Shown: in pieces, positions 11,501 to 24,700 of the stretch
How the letters are laid out: the number at the start of each line of letters is the position of its first letter
Position numbering within the stretch: the stretch's first letter is position 1
DNA from: Paulownia fortunei
Lineage: Eukaryota > Streptophyta > Magnoliopsida > Lamiales > Paulowniaceae
Direction: 5' to 3'
Length of the DNA: 64,000 nt
Assembly (NCBI GenBank): GCA_019321725.1
Contig: CM033116.1
Location: forward strand, 6,714,841-6,778,840
The notes under the pieces: model-generated
What the model saw: the letters and a program-made list of their open reading frames with translations, nothing else
What the model was told of the DNA's origin: nothing
Databases searched by the model: none
Made by a program: the position numbers and the translations under genes

Positions 11501-14500
11501 GCAGGCAAATGCAACAATAAAAGAAAAGGAGTACCTGATATCCAATCTTCTTAAGTCTGGTAGGTGGCATCTTTTTCACCCTTCCCTTGAAGTTAATTTT
11601 TGAATTCTCTTATTTTGGTTGAGTTACTTCTTTTTGTCTTTTCTTTTGCAACAGAAATTGACGATATCATTCTGCTTTTGTAACTGTTATTAAATTTCCA
11701 CTTTTGGATTTTGTCTTGGCAATTTCTATTTGTCAAATAGCCAAGTATGTGATTAATATCCATTTGATTTTACATATGTGATCCAACCACTGCCACATTT
11801 CATCGCTTTTGTCACTAACCTCATTCCTTTTTCTAAGATTGTGATTTTGTTTGGATTTTAGTTCTGAAATATTTTGGTGGGCTCAAATGCCCAAAAAGTA
11901 GAGATGAAACTAGAATGCCCATTTCTCTTTGCAAATTAATCTGTGAACGAAGGTTATCAGAATAATGTGGTGACATTTTATTCCTGCTGTTTGATTCCTC
12001 TCAGCTTTGGTATTCTTCAACCATCCACTGCATAAAATTATTTTCTCCAACTTGTTTGAACAAAATGTGTTTTCTACCAGAGAAAGCACTCGTAGAGCGG
12101 GCACTTGAGCTTCGAGCAGAACTGGAGAACGCTGCATCAGATGTCACTAATCTGTTCACCAAGATTGGTCTGCATACTTATTCTGAAATTGCACTGGTGC
12201 TTTGCTCTAATTAAATAAATGATCCTTTCCTAATCTCAAGTACTATTAATGTTCCAGAACGCAAGGACAAAATAGAAGATGGCAACAGAATTCTTATACA
12301 AAAGTTCCAATCCCAATTGACTCAGCAGCTTGAAATCTTGCATAAAGCTGTGGCATCTTCGACTACAGAGCAAGAACAACAACTGAAAGAGATGGAAGAA
12401 GACATGCATTCATTTGTATCCACAAAGACTGAGGTATAGTTCATCGATATAGTAAACACCTGCAATAGTTGTAAGTGCCTTGTCAACAAATTTTCTCATG
12501 CACTTGTAGGCTACTGAAGAGCTTCGAGGTCATCTAGAAAAATTGAAAACCATGTATGGCTCCGGTATCAAGGTTTTAGATGATTTAGCTGCAGAACTTG
12601 ATTCTAACTCTCAGTCAACTTTTGGACGGTTGAACTCTGAAGTTTCGAAACACTCCTCGGCCTTAGAAGAGGTTTGCGTCCACAGAAACTGCATTCAAGG
12701 ATTACTATCCTTACTTTAGCATGATTTGATTGTTAGTTCATGTATTGCAGCTTTTCAAAGGAATTACTTCAGAGGCTGATACTTTACTTCATGATCTTCA
12801 AGATAGTCTGCATAGTCAGGAGAAAAAATTAACTGCATATGCACAAAAGCAACGAGAGGTTGGCATTTATTAATTAAGAAATGGAAAATGTTTTGATGCC
12901 CATCACTTTCTTCATTTCCGTTTCCTTTTCACAAAGCAACATCATTGACAGTTTGACATAATATCCAGGCTCATAGCAGAGCTGTCGAATCCACAAGATC
13001 AATTTCTCAAATTACTGTAAACTTCTTCAAGACTTTAGATGGGCATGCTTCAAAGTTGGGCCAAATTGTGGAAGAGGCACAGACAAATAATGATCAAAAA
13101 TTATCTGAACTTGAAAAGAAGTTTGAGGTAACTAAGTTCATATGAAAACCCATTTGGCTTGAATGAGTTTACATGTGAACTTTTTCTGAGCAGATGTCTG
13201 ATTTCACTGTAGGAGTGTGCTGCCCATGAAGAAAAACAACTACTAGCAAAAGTGGCAGAGCTGCTTGCTGGTTCAAATGCTCGGAAGAAAAAACTGGTTT
13301 GTGCCTCTAAAATAATTCATTTCCCTCCTTCTGCTCTAGTGCTCAATGCGAACCAGTGTAGATCTTTGAAATGGTCATCTAGAATAACACAGGGATCAAA
13401 CTTGACTTTACCTAGTATCTATGCATAGACAGATTCAATGAATGAATTTCATATTCCTATTGAACTGTTCCCAGTCTGCTATTTTGATGCTCATCTGCTC
13501 TATTGCTCAATGGAAACAAGTTTAGATCTTCGAAATGGTCACCTAGAGTAATCACAGGGATCGAACATGACTTCACCTAGAGACTATGCATAGACAGTCA
13601 ATGAATGAATCTTGTATTCCTATTGCACTGTTCCCCAGTCTGCTATTTTGGTGCTCTCTTGCTGCAATATTTGCAAACTGAAGTTGTCAGATTACATTAT
13701 TATTCCAATTACATCAAGGAAGAGCTGCCAATATACTAGTTGGTCAGGCCTTCAAACAGCTCTTTTCTTTTAATGTGAAAGCCCCTGCTGATATTGTGTT
13801 TTACATGTCTATGATTTGTGAAAGATTTCAAATATTGTTTTTGTGACAATTGTTAATCTTTCTAATTAGTTAGTCTTTCAAATCACAAATGCTAACTTGA
13901 ACCAATTGTTAATATGCATGCACATGGCAACTGCAAAATTTCACTTTAAATCATGTAACTTTGGGATTGTTGCAAAAAGCATCTTTTATGTTTCATAAAA
14001 ACAAAACTAGTCCTATATCTATCTAAACATCTACACATTTGGTCCTTTAAGTTAAAATGTGACATTTAGTCCAGAATATTCCAAACACCACCTACACGCA
14101 TTTGGTCCAAAAACCATATGCCAATTTGATTTTCCACGGAAAAAGACACATACAACTCACATGTTCAATTAACCAAAATCTGAAGAAAAAATAAAAAAAA
14201 ATACGTTTCATTGTCAATTGAAAGCCCTAATTTATCTTCCTCCCATTTTCTTTCTTCCCACCTACACGCATTTGGTCCCAAAGCCATATGCCAATTTGAT
14301 TTTCCATGGAAAAAGACACGTACAACTCACATGTTCAATTAACCAAAATCTGAAGAAAAAATAAAAAAAAATATGTTTCATCGTCAATTGAAAGCCCTAA
14401 TTTATCTTCCTCCTATTTTCTTTCTTCCCACCCATGAAATCTCCAATTCAAAACCCTAAATCTGTAATTTTCCCCTCCCCCCAAAATCAATCAAACCCCC

Positions 14501-16292
14501 CACTTATTCTGCCATATTCCTCAACTCAAAAGAACCCTAATTTTTTTTTCCTAAATCTTCACCGTTTGCAAAAATCTTCCAGCCTTTCAGTTTGGCTGGG
14601 ATGGGAAAACAATTACGGCTTTTGGTTTTGAAGGAAATGTCAGTTTTTGTGTTTCATGGCCAGAGTTTTCTTTTAAAAACATTGAACATGTGAGCTGCAG
14701 GTGTCTTTTTTCAGGTGAATATCAAACCAATGACTGATTTAGAGATCAAGTATGTTGGTGTTTGGAATATAGAGGACTAAATTTTTAACATTTTGAAAAA
14801 AGAACTGTCCCTGTGCCCACAAAAGCGTAGGGGAGAAAGGGCATACGAGGATGTACCATTTTAAATTGTAGGACAAGATGTTTAGATGTCTAATAGATAA
14901 GGACTAAATTTGTTTTTATAGAACATAAAGGATGTTTTTTCAATAATCTCCTAAGTTACAAGACTAAAAGTGAAATTTTGCCCATGACAAAATCATGCAA
15001 GAGTTAATGATGGTGGCCAACTCTCAGTTTCCTTGTTCATTTCTTTTCATTTTTCTTTTTCCGTGTTCTTGCACTAGGTTAAATGTGCAATTGATGGACT
15101 TCGGGAGAGTGCAGCCAGTAGAACCAACAAATTACAGCAAGAGGTGTCAATTATGCAAGAAACATCTTGTTCTATTAAAGCTGAATGGACAAGTTTCACC
15201 CAGAGTGCTGAATCTCATTATCTTGAGGATACAGCTTCAGTGGAAAGTGGGAAAGAAGATATGGAAGACGTTCTTCATAAATGGTTAGCATCGTTTCGTG
15301 TATAGATATTAATGTCCTTTAGTGTGTTGTTACTACTGTATATACTTTTGTATCACAATGCTGGATTGGGTCAATAGTGAACTTGCCTTCTATTCTGAAC
15401 TGGAAATCAAAATATGCAGTTTGGAACAAGCAAAATTGGGTGCACAACAATGGAAAAACGCTCAAGAGTCCCTGTTTCATCTAGAGAAGTGTAATGTTGC
15501 TTCAGTGGATGAAATAGTTAGGTTAGTAATAAATTACAGGATTCTACTTCAAGTCTACCTTGTCCATTTGTTTCTTTTTCGTGAATATGCTGTTCTTTGC
15601 TCTAGGGGAGGGATGGACACTATTGAAGTCTTACGTGGACGCTTCTCTTCTGCCGTGAGTTCTGCACTTGAAGATGCAGATACTGGAAGCAAGAATCTCC
15701 TCTCATCAATTGACCGTAAGATTACCAGTTTTGCATGCATTTCAGAGTTGGTCAGAATTGAAAGGAAATTATATTGTTCAAACATGTACATTAAAACTAA
15801 AACAAACGTGCAGGTTCATTACAACTTGACCATGAGGCATGTGGTAATCTTGATTCCATGATTGTTCCTTGTTGTGGAGACTTGAGGGAATTGAATAGTG
15901 GGCATTACCACAAGATTGTGGAAATCACAGAAAATGCAGGAAAATGCCTCCTAGAAGAGTATATGGTAAGACAAATGGAGCAATCCAAAAGCACATGTTT
16001 CATTTTGTTACTTGATTCGACAACCTTTTCTGCTAGATTCAATTTATCATTTTCTGTTTGACATATCTATTCACAGGTTGATCAACCATCATGCTCAACG
16101 CCGAGAAAAAGACCAATTAATCCTCCAAGCATTGCTTCCATTGAGGAACTCAGAACGCCATCCTTTGAGGAACTGCTGAAGTCATTTTGGGATGCAAAAT
16201 CATCAAAGCTGGCAAATGGAGACGTAAAGCATATTTTAGAAGCGGCCGTCTCTTTGAGAGACTCCCGAGTTCCCCTCACTGCCATCAATTAA
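8579..16292 (+). CDS. Kinesin-5 (BimC/Eg5-type) mitotic motor, 22 coding exons
   Basis: Plus-end-directed motor that forms bipolar tetramers and cross-links antiparallel spindle and phragmoplast microtubules. Exons with GT-AG junctions and a continuous frame: 8579-8760, 8882-9011, 9324-9479, 9574-10050, 10296-10393, 10474-10630, 10733-10802, 10965-11041, 11137-11190, 11275-11355, 11448-11559, 12081-12167, 12258-12433, 12510-12671, 12751-12858, 12969-13127, 13213-13296, 15078-15283, 15420-15521, 15606-15715, 15814-15965, 16077-16292. The product is 1,051 aa, in the usual plant kinesin-5 range. A Gly-rich N-terminus precedes the motor domain (about 50-400), with P-loop GQTGTGKT (139-146), switch I SSRSH (268-272) and switch II DLAGSE (301-306). 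A coiled-coil stalk follows. The tail carries TPRKR (about 988-992), a CDK-type site in the position of the BimC box. The first ATG is taken as the start. No disabling change was seen. Several plant paralogues exist, so no symbol is assigned. Confidence 0.93.
10816..10858 (+). repeat. CT/TG microsatellite in kinesin intron 7
   Basis: A pyrimidine CT run passes into a TG run within the intron between exons 7 and 8 of the kinesin-5 gene. It is likely length-variable. Confidence 0.8.
13331..13655 (+). repeat. Tandem duplication of about 164 bp in kinesin intron 17
   Basis: The segment starting near 13331 (CTGCTCTAGTGCTCAATG) recurs about 164 bp downstream from 13495, with roughly 85-90% agreement. 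Both copies contain TATGCATAGACAG and end around CAGTCTGCTATTTT. It is non-coding, lies just inside the enlarged intron 17, and looks older than the arm duplication elsewhere in the window. Confidence 0.8.
13931..14985. mobile_element. Foldback/long-TIR DNA element in kinesin intron 17
   Basis: About 250 bp at the left (13931-14175) pairs imperfectly with the reverse complement of the right end (14690-14985). The outermost shared motif is GCAAAATTTCACTTT. Further shared blocks follow, including ATAAAAACAAA and ACTCACATGTTCAA. The right arm has about 70 extra bases in the middle. The element is about 1.05 kb and has no transposase. Long TIRs and an unrelated interior suggest a non-autonomous Mutator-like or foldback element. 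It inflates this intron to 1.78 kb, compared with under 0.6 kb for the others. Flanking sequences are only partly alike (ATGGCAA and ATGACAA), so a target duplication is not firmly shown. Confidence 0.65.
14089..14432 (+). repeat. 170-bp tandem duplication inside the foldback element
   Basis: CACCTACACGCATTTGGTCC begins at both 14089 and 14259. The two 170-bp copies differ at only a handful of positions and end with TTTCTTTCTTCCCACC. The duplication includes the inner end of the left terminal inverted repeat, so it arose after, or during, formation of the element. Confidence 0.85.
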
Positions 16293-18008
16293 AAGGAGTG
16301 TGGATTGCTTGACTAGTATGCATATATAGCAATAAGATTACCATTGCAGTTGTACAGAAAGGATGGCTTGAATAGAGAAACGAATTATATTTGTCAATTA
16401 CTGCTACTCGTAATGAGTTTGATTGATTTTTGGAGATGAGAGCACCTCCATAGGAAAGAGTAGAACATAGAATTTCAGTTCTTTGAAATTCTATAGTAAA
16501 GCAAAATTATTATTTTGGATTTTGGTGCTTGTTCAAGGATGATATATAACTCCTTGACATATTCAAGAATTATTTTATAATGGGAGGTATAGTAGTGTTT
16601 TGAGAACAAAGTAAGTTTTTTGCGGATTTGAAAGCATTTCTCCATTATGATATTTCTTGAACCTGGTGGGGATGATGCTTTAATATACAATCTATGGTGT
16701 TCACCAGAGATATCCATTTGTAAATTGCATCCTCAAATTTTTAACATGCCTTGTGAATTGTGAGTTTCTTTATTTTACGGAATGAATCAAGCATTAAAAA
16801 GGAAAAAAAGAAAGAAAGAAAAAAAAAGAAATAATTTATATATGTAATCATATACGTAAATATATTATATACCACATACATATTCTATGTAGGATTGATT
16901 ATATATGTATTTTTTAAGTAGTTATCCCTTCTAATTCGCGTACAATAACCATAATTCGCGTACAATAACCATCAATCTCAATTGCATATACAATTGTTTC
17001 ATTAAATTTTATGATCTAATACTTTTTGAGAGTTTGATATATACAATAAAAAATACGTCTACGCACCGTATATTTTTCCATTCTCTCTTACTTTCTATAA
17101 AATTTATCTTAAACTAATCAAAAAGTTCCAAATCATTTACTAATTTGCTTTCTTTTATAAAACTAATGATAACCGCAAAAAACAATTAAAGAAAAAGTGT
17201 TCTATAAATTGTTTCATTAACCACTTATATTAAGAGAAGAATATTGAAAAAATATATTAAATTTCCTTATAAATATAAATCACTTATATTAAGAGAAAAA
17301 TTATTTAAAAAACTTATTAAATTTTCTTATAGATAAAGTTTATGTTTTGAAATGCATCACGCATTACTCCCATAAATTTTGTACAGATTATTTGAATGAT
17401 TTAAAGTCAATATAATCTTTTGCTAAAAGTAAATTTGATTATACTTTTTAATGTTTATTTGTGTATCAAAATCATAATTGATTGAAGTTTATACTTATAA
17501 AAAAAAAATTGCCTAAATTTTTTTCACTAGTAATTGTGACTTGCCCACAAAACTTCAATTTTCTATTCCCTTAATATTTATATTTCTTGTATTACAAATT
17601 ACAAGAGATATGTTGTACAAACTAAATTCAAGGCATATCAGACTCCAAAATCCAACACCTTAAGCTAAGGGTACAGTAGAAACTTGAATGGCTTATAACC
17701 AAGCCACCAAAGATTTTCGAGATAAGTAATAAAAAAACAATAAGGAAAAAATAATAATTCAAATTAATATAGTTGAAGAAGATATAAATAATACGGAAAT
17801 AAAAAACCAAAGTACAATTATCAATACTTTTTCATGCAAATACCAGTGCACTCATAAGCCTACTGCCAAAACTCGGACCAGTCTTCACTAGTTAAAAAAT
17901 ACATTTAAGATTATATGTTAATAAAGCTAATAATTTGTATTAGTAATCTCCTAAACTTACAAAAGTAATAAACCATAAAAACTCACTAAACATCTCAAAT
18001 ATTGAAAC

Positions 18009-18046
<38 letters not shown>

Positions 18047-19136
18047 CACACACACACACACATATATATACAATATATATAAAATTATATATATTTTATA
18101 AAATTTATTCTTTTAAATTCAACTTTTATGAAATCTATTCTTTTAAATTCAACTTTAAAAAGATTTCAAATTAAGTTTCAACCCTATTATTTTCAACTCG
18201 ACTCTAAGTTTGAACCCAATTATTTTCATCCCGACTCCATTCATTTACGCGTTTTATGATTGTGCTAGGACTTGTTCCCAATACTTTCAGCATATGTAAG
18301 AGGCTCTCTCACCACCACAATGGCATCAAAAAAGTTATTGGCCTTCACAAATTGGCATCAAGTTTATCAACGGGAGTTGTGATTGAACACAAGAAAGGGC
18401 ATAACTATCAATAAAATGGAGTACGTGTTGAGTGAAAAATTGAAAAATCAAAGGGAAGTGTGAAACGTGTGTGTGGAAAATATGACTTAAATTTTTTGCA
18501 TTTTTATGATCATGCAAAATGCATAACATGTATTCAGATATTGTCACGATAATGAACATTATATGTTTCTTGATATGGAGAAAACTCCATGGGAAGATAT
18601 GCAACAACAATAATAAAAATTTAATAAAATTATCCAAGAAAATAAAAAATCTTATTTCCCTCAAAGAGAGATGGGTAGAGGAACAGAGTTTCGAATAGCC
18701 AACAAAAAGATCAATGAGAACCAATATCATATACTTACATGTTTTTAATGATAAGAATAATGTCATATCAATACTTTTTTCATTAGTCAGAAACTCAGTT
18801 CCACCAATTTCAAATTTTACTTTTTAAATTTATTCATTCATACAATGGGATTTACAATTTTACAAATAACGAACGCTACGATTGCAACTTTGCCATTGGT
18901 AAAGGACTGGAGAATTTTATATTTTCAGTGAATTATAATGCCTATAGTATCAAAATATTTATTCAATTCCATACTCTTTTAGTTTTTTTTTTTCTCTATT
19001 TAATATTAACATCTTCTGAAATACTGCAAATCCAGAAAAGGGAAAGATAAAAAAAAAAAAAAGAGAATTCAATACATAAAAGTCGAAAAACTATTTTTTT
19101 TTTAATTTGCAACTATAAATTATCCCTGTACACAAT
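16293..19136. other. Intergenic sequence downstream of kinesin-5
   Basis: The 3' UTR and poly(A) site of kinesin-5 probably lie in the first few hundred bases (AATAAG near 16331 is a weak signal). Small repeats are present: a 20-bp unit (AATTCGCGTACAATAACCAT) occurs twice in tandem near 16934-16972, and a segment of about 60 bp containing CACTTATATTAAGAGA is repeated at 17221 and 17280. No gene was recognised; a 143-codon open frame at 18335-18766 has no supporting features. Confidence 0.55.
18010..18080. repeat. Compound microsatellite (CT)n(CA)n(TA)n
   Basis: A CT run of about 34 bp is followed directly by CA and TA runs. It is likely polymorphic. Confidence 0.95.
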
Positions 19137-19690
19137 GGTAAACTACAGAGATTTCACAAATAAACTCAAAACTCAAGAGAACTATGTTTCAACTTTCTAT
19201 CTGATCTAAAGAACTAACATAAACTTAGGAACGAAGAGTGAAAAAAGGAAATATTATAAGGCAGGAATATATACATCACCTGCACTCAACATTTTCTACG
19301 GATCAAAGAATGTCACTCTGTTCAACTAATGAAAAATAAAGACCAATAGCCGGCGACGAACTGTGCAATGTTCCTGCAACACTTCTTCCTTTAGTTAAAG
19401 ATGAAGAAAAATTGTACACAATTTCCATATAGAAGATATACCTGCTTACTTCGACAGGATGGAGCATTGTATGCATTGCAACTCTCCAGACTCCCAGAAC
19501 TTTAAAAGCAGCATTTGGAGGAACAAAATCCGAAGTCCAGACATAGCTCTGGCATTTAATGCTCTTAGATGGCAATCGAAGTCAATAGAGTTCAGAGAAT
19601 CACAGCGAGGTACAATATTGCAAAAAGATCAATCACATACAAAATATTCTATCAAATTATAGAATTCTTCTCAAAGCAAGACTTGAATTT

Positions 19691-20016
19691 GACTATGTTT
19701 GGTTTCACTTCCCCAAAGGATTTTTGCATTTTCAATCCAAAAATGAATTTATTTTACTCTTTTTCTGAAAATGTTTCAGAACACAACACTACTTCAAAAC
19801 CTACAGCCAAATTTTCAACCCTTATTTCAATGCCTACACCCCATTCTCCAAAAAAACAATCTTTAGCAAGCTAAATATGCCTTTTCAAAATGAAATATCA
19901 AATCAACCTACCTATAACTCAATCATCCAAAAACATTTTCATTTTTACACACAGCCCTAGAAAATCATCTCAAAATGTTTTGGCAAACAGCGAATAAAAA
20001 TAAATCCAAACATAGT
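19691..20016. mobile_element. MITE, about 326 bp (left copy)
   Basis: Bounded by inverted ends ACTATGTTTGG (19692 on) and CCAAACATAGT (ending 20016), with a non-coding interior. The form is that of a short hAT-like MITE. The mirrored copy lies at 63121-63446 in the right arm, so both belong to one ancestral insertion copied with the arm. Confidence 0.65.
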
Positions 20017-20458
20017 GTAAGTTTTCATCGAAGACCTAATATTCTTTTATAAATTCAGATTGAATATCAACTGTACTTATTGTAGGCGCTTGAAAATTTA
20101 AAAAAAAAAAAATTAATTTCAAGAATGTCCATGTCAAATGCTGGTTTTCCCAACAATCGAAAAGCTTTATGCCATTACACTCATAAAATTATTTCATTTG
20201 GCATTTAGTTTTTGGTACTATATAATTAGATCCACACAGCACATGTAATCAAACATGTGACTGAAAAATACAATGTAGGCAGTAATTGGTTCTCAAGCTT
20301 GCAACTCTAGTTTGTTCAAAACAAGTGAATACATTTATCACAGAGTTCCCATTCCACAAGCTTGGGTTATCTACCGAGTTGTATCTTATACAGTCAATAT
20401 CTGCACGTCCCAGCAAAACAACCATCCTCAATCTAGCAGAAATAGCAACTCTGATGAT

Positions 20459-20962
20459 AGGATGGCAATGAGCCGAGTTAAACCTGAACCCGCCCCACTT
20501 GGAGCGGGTTTTTAATATTACAATTGCATCCGGGGCGGGTTTTGGGCTTTTTATTTTTTAAATTATATTATATATGTGACATTTTTTAAAAAGTTTAGTG
20601 TATTATTTTTTTCAAAAATATATATCTTTAATATTTTAAAATAATAAAACAGGTCTAACGCGCCGAGTCCAAAAAAAAAAAAGGGTGGGGCTGGTCGGGT
20701 TTGACCAAACCCGCTTTGTTGTCATCCCTAAATTTCTGCATGCGTTTCTATACTTCATCCTCTCCAACTTTTTACAAAATAATCCCTAGCATATATTTTA
20801 AAATATATATATTTTTAATATTTTTAATGTTTTTAAAATAATAAAAAGGGTCTAACCCGCCGGATCTAAGTCCAGATCCGAGTCTTGAAAAAAAAAAAAA
20901 AAAAAAAAACGTTAACGGGGTGGTCTCGGGTTTGACCAAACCCGCCTTGTTGCCCTCCCTAA
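20459..20962. mobile_element. GC-ended MITE and its tandemly duplicated partial copy (left copy)
   Basis: One end reads AGGATGGCAATGAGCC. The other reads, inverted, as CCCGCTTTGTTGTCATCCCT, giving terminal inverted repeats built on GGATGRCAA and GCGGG. A second partial copy follows at an offset of 231 bp, and the flank TGCATGCGTTTCTATACTTC occurs at both 20737 and 20968. A local tandem duplication therefore copied part of the element plus adjacent host DNA. A 20-base A run near 20888 is probably length-variable. The mirror is at 62175-62678. Confidence 0.6.
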
Positions 20963-21744
20963 ATTCTTGCATGCGTTTCTATACTTCATCATCCCCAACT
21001 TTTTACAAAATAATTCCAAGCACATACGTAACAAATACACCCTGAAACAAAATTGATAGTGGTCCAAAATGTGGAAGACATATATGTTTCCACCACTCTA
21101 CCCAATCAATTTTATTCTACTAATCTTTAATCTCAAAAACTCACATAATTCCACCTATGCTATCAATGAGGCTAGCAGAAGTAAAGCTATCAAAGTGCCA
21201 TGGCAAAGAAGCATTCTCACAAATAGCCCAAGGAATCTGTGTCTTGAATCCAACAATCACAATAACAAAGCTATGCTTTAATGGACAGAATTCCATTGAA
21301 AAATAAGACTGAGATATATCCAAGGACTATAGGGGATTGTTGCCTAAATTTATCTGGAGTCCACGAGCAACAAATAAGCAGAATACAGCTTATAGCCAAG
21401 AGTAGAGAGAGAAGAAAAAGATAGATACAGCAACAATCTACAAGCACATATTTCAGTCAGTTTCAAATCTCTACAAGATATCTTATCATGGAAGTAAAAC
21501 AACAATTAATTTGTGTTACCTCTAAATGCTATTACAACATGCAAAACCACCTCTCAGCCTATCATGACTATTAAACACAGGATACTTAACGTGGTCAATC
21601 GTTTACAGGATACTTAACGTGGTCAATCAAAATTTTGAATCATCTTAAATCAGACAAAGAAAGAAGACAAAAGAGAAGGCTGAAACTAAGCAAGATAACA
21701 CATTTGAGTATTCAAAATTTATTCAAAATTACCTCATAGAACAA

Positions 21745-24700
21745 TCATACTGGTGGATCTCCACCAAAAGTTTCATCATTAAAATCTTCATTGGTAGAAT
21801 TCTCTTGGCAGACCAATTTATTTTCTTCCATAGTATTCAATCCAAGACCATTCCATACTGGACCATGATGAATACCGTGATCAGAACCATGACTGGTTTC
21901 AGCATTGTCCTCCACCTGATCATTACCATTGAGGTGATCAGGCTCTGATCTCTTATCATTGTCTGCACATGATTCCTCAACATTGAGATCAGAAACCAAA
22001 TCAAATCCTGATTGCCCCACAGGTCCAGTGCAAGCAACAGTAACGTCCCCCTGGTCAGATGGCTCAGTAGCTTCTTTCTTTTGTCTTCTCCATTTCTTTG
22101 TGGATGAAGTCCCATCATCCTCAAAATCTTCTTCTTCTCTTTCTCTGTGTAAATAAACCCACAATTTTCTCTCCCCATCGAATTGCACGCAAGGGTCACG
22201 CTCATAATGCAAACGATCCAACGCTCCACTAACTACTTGATTGACCTGAGCATCAGACACATCTTCCACAATATACTGTGAATCTCTAATCAATGTACAA
22301 ACATCTGCTCTGGTTCCAATACTTCCAGGCAATCTAGCTGCTGCATCTCTCACAAGACAAAGGATTGTAACATGTGGTGGTCTATTACGTTTTAGCATAA
22401 AATGGTCTCGGGCCTTTGATGTTGGCTTACCACCACACCTTCTCAAAGGGGCAACAATAGATTTTTTGCCGTCAACAGCTGTATAAGAAAAAGCCCTGTC
22501 TGGTATTAGATACCTAAGAGCTTCTTCCTTCCAGAAGTAAGCTTTTACTTCTTCAGAGCTCGGGCTGATGGTACTGAGACTTTTCTGAGCTCTCATGTCC
22601 TTAAACCTTTCTTTCTCGTCCAAATTGATTTGCATCAGTGTCAAAGGAGGGGAAGGAAGACTTCCTATTTGCTGAAGTGCATCCTGACTATTTTTCAGCC
22701 AATTAGCAAATGAGTCAACTAACTTGACAAGCATTTTATGAGGAAGGCCCCATGAATCTGGAGATGTCACCTCTTCAACTGTCTCAGAGTCGGATAAATT
22801 ATGAGACACGGGACCAATCCATGACCAACTCTTTGAAGATTTTTCATATACAACAAGTGGTTTCCACCCTTTTGCTCCTAGAGGTGCGGTTCTGGATGAA
22901 AATATTTTTAGAACACCTCTTACCAAATCCTGAAGTGGTTCCTGGGTCTCAAGAATACAGGGATCTCCAGGATTTGATCTAACACGATTAACAATTTCCT
23001 GAACAGTGAGAGAAGGGACAGTTGCTTGACCACAAGGCATAGAAGTGTTAACATCCACATTAGAACTTGAATTAACCACATTGGTATCTTCCTGCTTGCT
23101 GTCTTGCTCCTCCTCAACCCCTTGCCCAGCATCGTTCTTATCAAGATGCTTTCCGGCTTCTAAGGAATCCTCTGGAAGCAGAGTAATCATTGCCATGCGA
23201 ACTGCAGAAAGAAGATGAATGATGGAAAACGAGAAGCCGGAAAGAACAGTCGGTGTGATTAAAGGAAATGGCTTTTTCTGTGGTTTAGTTTCTGCCTCAA
23301 CATCTTCCATTTCCATTTCCATAATAGGTGGCCCAGGCATTCCCTTCTCTAGAGCATCTGAGACATCCTCCAACTTGTTTTTTCCACGTTTCCTCAAGAA
23401 ACTCATATTATCAAGTTGCAGCTGAGCATCAGCATGAAGGTGATCATTATCATCTCGCAGGTCCATGTATGTCAAGTCATGTTTTATTTTCCGCTTCTTT
23501 GGGAGATTGTTGCACCCCATCAATGGTACATCAGATCTTTCAGGATGATGGCCAGTGGGCGGTTCAACCATCTGGCCTTTCTTACCCAACTTGAAAGGAA
23601 TTCCAGCATCTGCCACCAGTGGTTGTGTCCAAAACCAATCATTCTGAAATTCATAGTCATGCATATAATTTGACTGAGGAAAACCAAATTTACAGCGAAC
23701 TTCACCTTTCAGCCTTCTCTCCTCCTTGAGGGAGGATTTCAGTGATGGAATGTGGAAACTGTCACCATGGTTCCCTTCTACATGACCATTTCGTCCCAAT
23801 GGGTAGAATTGTTGCTGATCATCACTGCCAATGATATTGTCTGGTCCAGAAAAATAGTTTTTATCCAAACCTTTGGTGGGCAAAATATTCAAGTAGCCAA
23901 CATCATTCATCTTCCCCTTCTGTTCTGCTTTCATCATCTCTAGATCTTCGCTATAACCCTCAATCCTTCGGGAAGACTGTGATGAACCATCGAGGGTAAG
24001 GTGACTGTCCATTTTATCTCTCTCAGGAAGTTTAGCCTTCTTTGTATGTGGGCCATTTTTCAAAGCTGGCATATTACCTGGGGAAGCCCACTTACTCCTC
24101 ATCAAATGATTGTCATCCTCATCCTCATCCATTTGTTCTGATGAATCCGACTCTGTTTCTTCACTTTTGGCAAATGCCCTCACACCTCGGTTTCCCGCCC
24201 CATCTCTTCTTCCATTCTGCAGAGAATTTGGCCGGAACTTATCCTTCAAAGACTCAGCTCTATACTCAGCATTCAATAATTTATCATTCACATTGAGCTC
24301 AATGGCTTCCTTACCCATCTTCCTCTTCTTATATTTGACATTTGTGTCACTGTGTTTATATGATAAATCGGAAAGAAATAGCCCACCATGTTGTTTACTG
24401 AGCCACGCTGGATCACTTCCATCTAAAAGCTCTATTTGACTCCCTTTCAAGGATAAATTCGACTTCTGAGCCTTGCCAAATTTCATCTGATTTTCAGCAG
24501 TAAACTGCTGAAGATTCTTAGTGTACTTTACTCTTTTCCCTCCATCAGATATATTTCTCGCATTAGATGGCTTCGCAGTTAATACCTTGATATCAGACAA
24601 CTGATTAATGGCCTTATTCCTGCCAAGAGCATGCAAATCATTCCTCGCTGAGATAGGGATTCGCGTGAAACTATCTATGTCCTCTTCAGCTCGTGCGCCT

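Larger units (their letters stand above)
19303..21744 (-). other. 3' flank of the NFRKB-like gene (left copy)
   Basis: Downstream of the stop codon on the minus strand. It may hold 3' UTR sequence: a possible splice donor (ATGAG|GTAAT) lies just after the stop. A segment at 19575-19440 looks GC-richer and exon-like but encodes no recognised protein. A 24-bp unit (ACAGGATACTTAACGTGGTC core) occurs twice in tandem at 21577-21630. Two MITE regions within it are listed separately. Confidence 0.45.

Noticed and set aside
14434..14631. 65-codon open frame inside kinesin intron 17
   Set aside because: It lies within the interior of the foldback element, is Pro/Asn/Ser-rich from low-complexity sequence, and has no homology I recognise.
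18335..18766. 143-codon minus-strand frame between kinesin-5 and the left arm
   Set aside because: Rich in Phe, Leu, Ile and His from AT-rich DNA, with no domain, no promoter sign and no splice structure.
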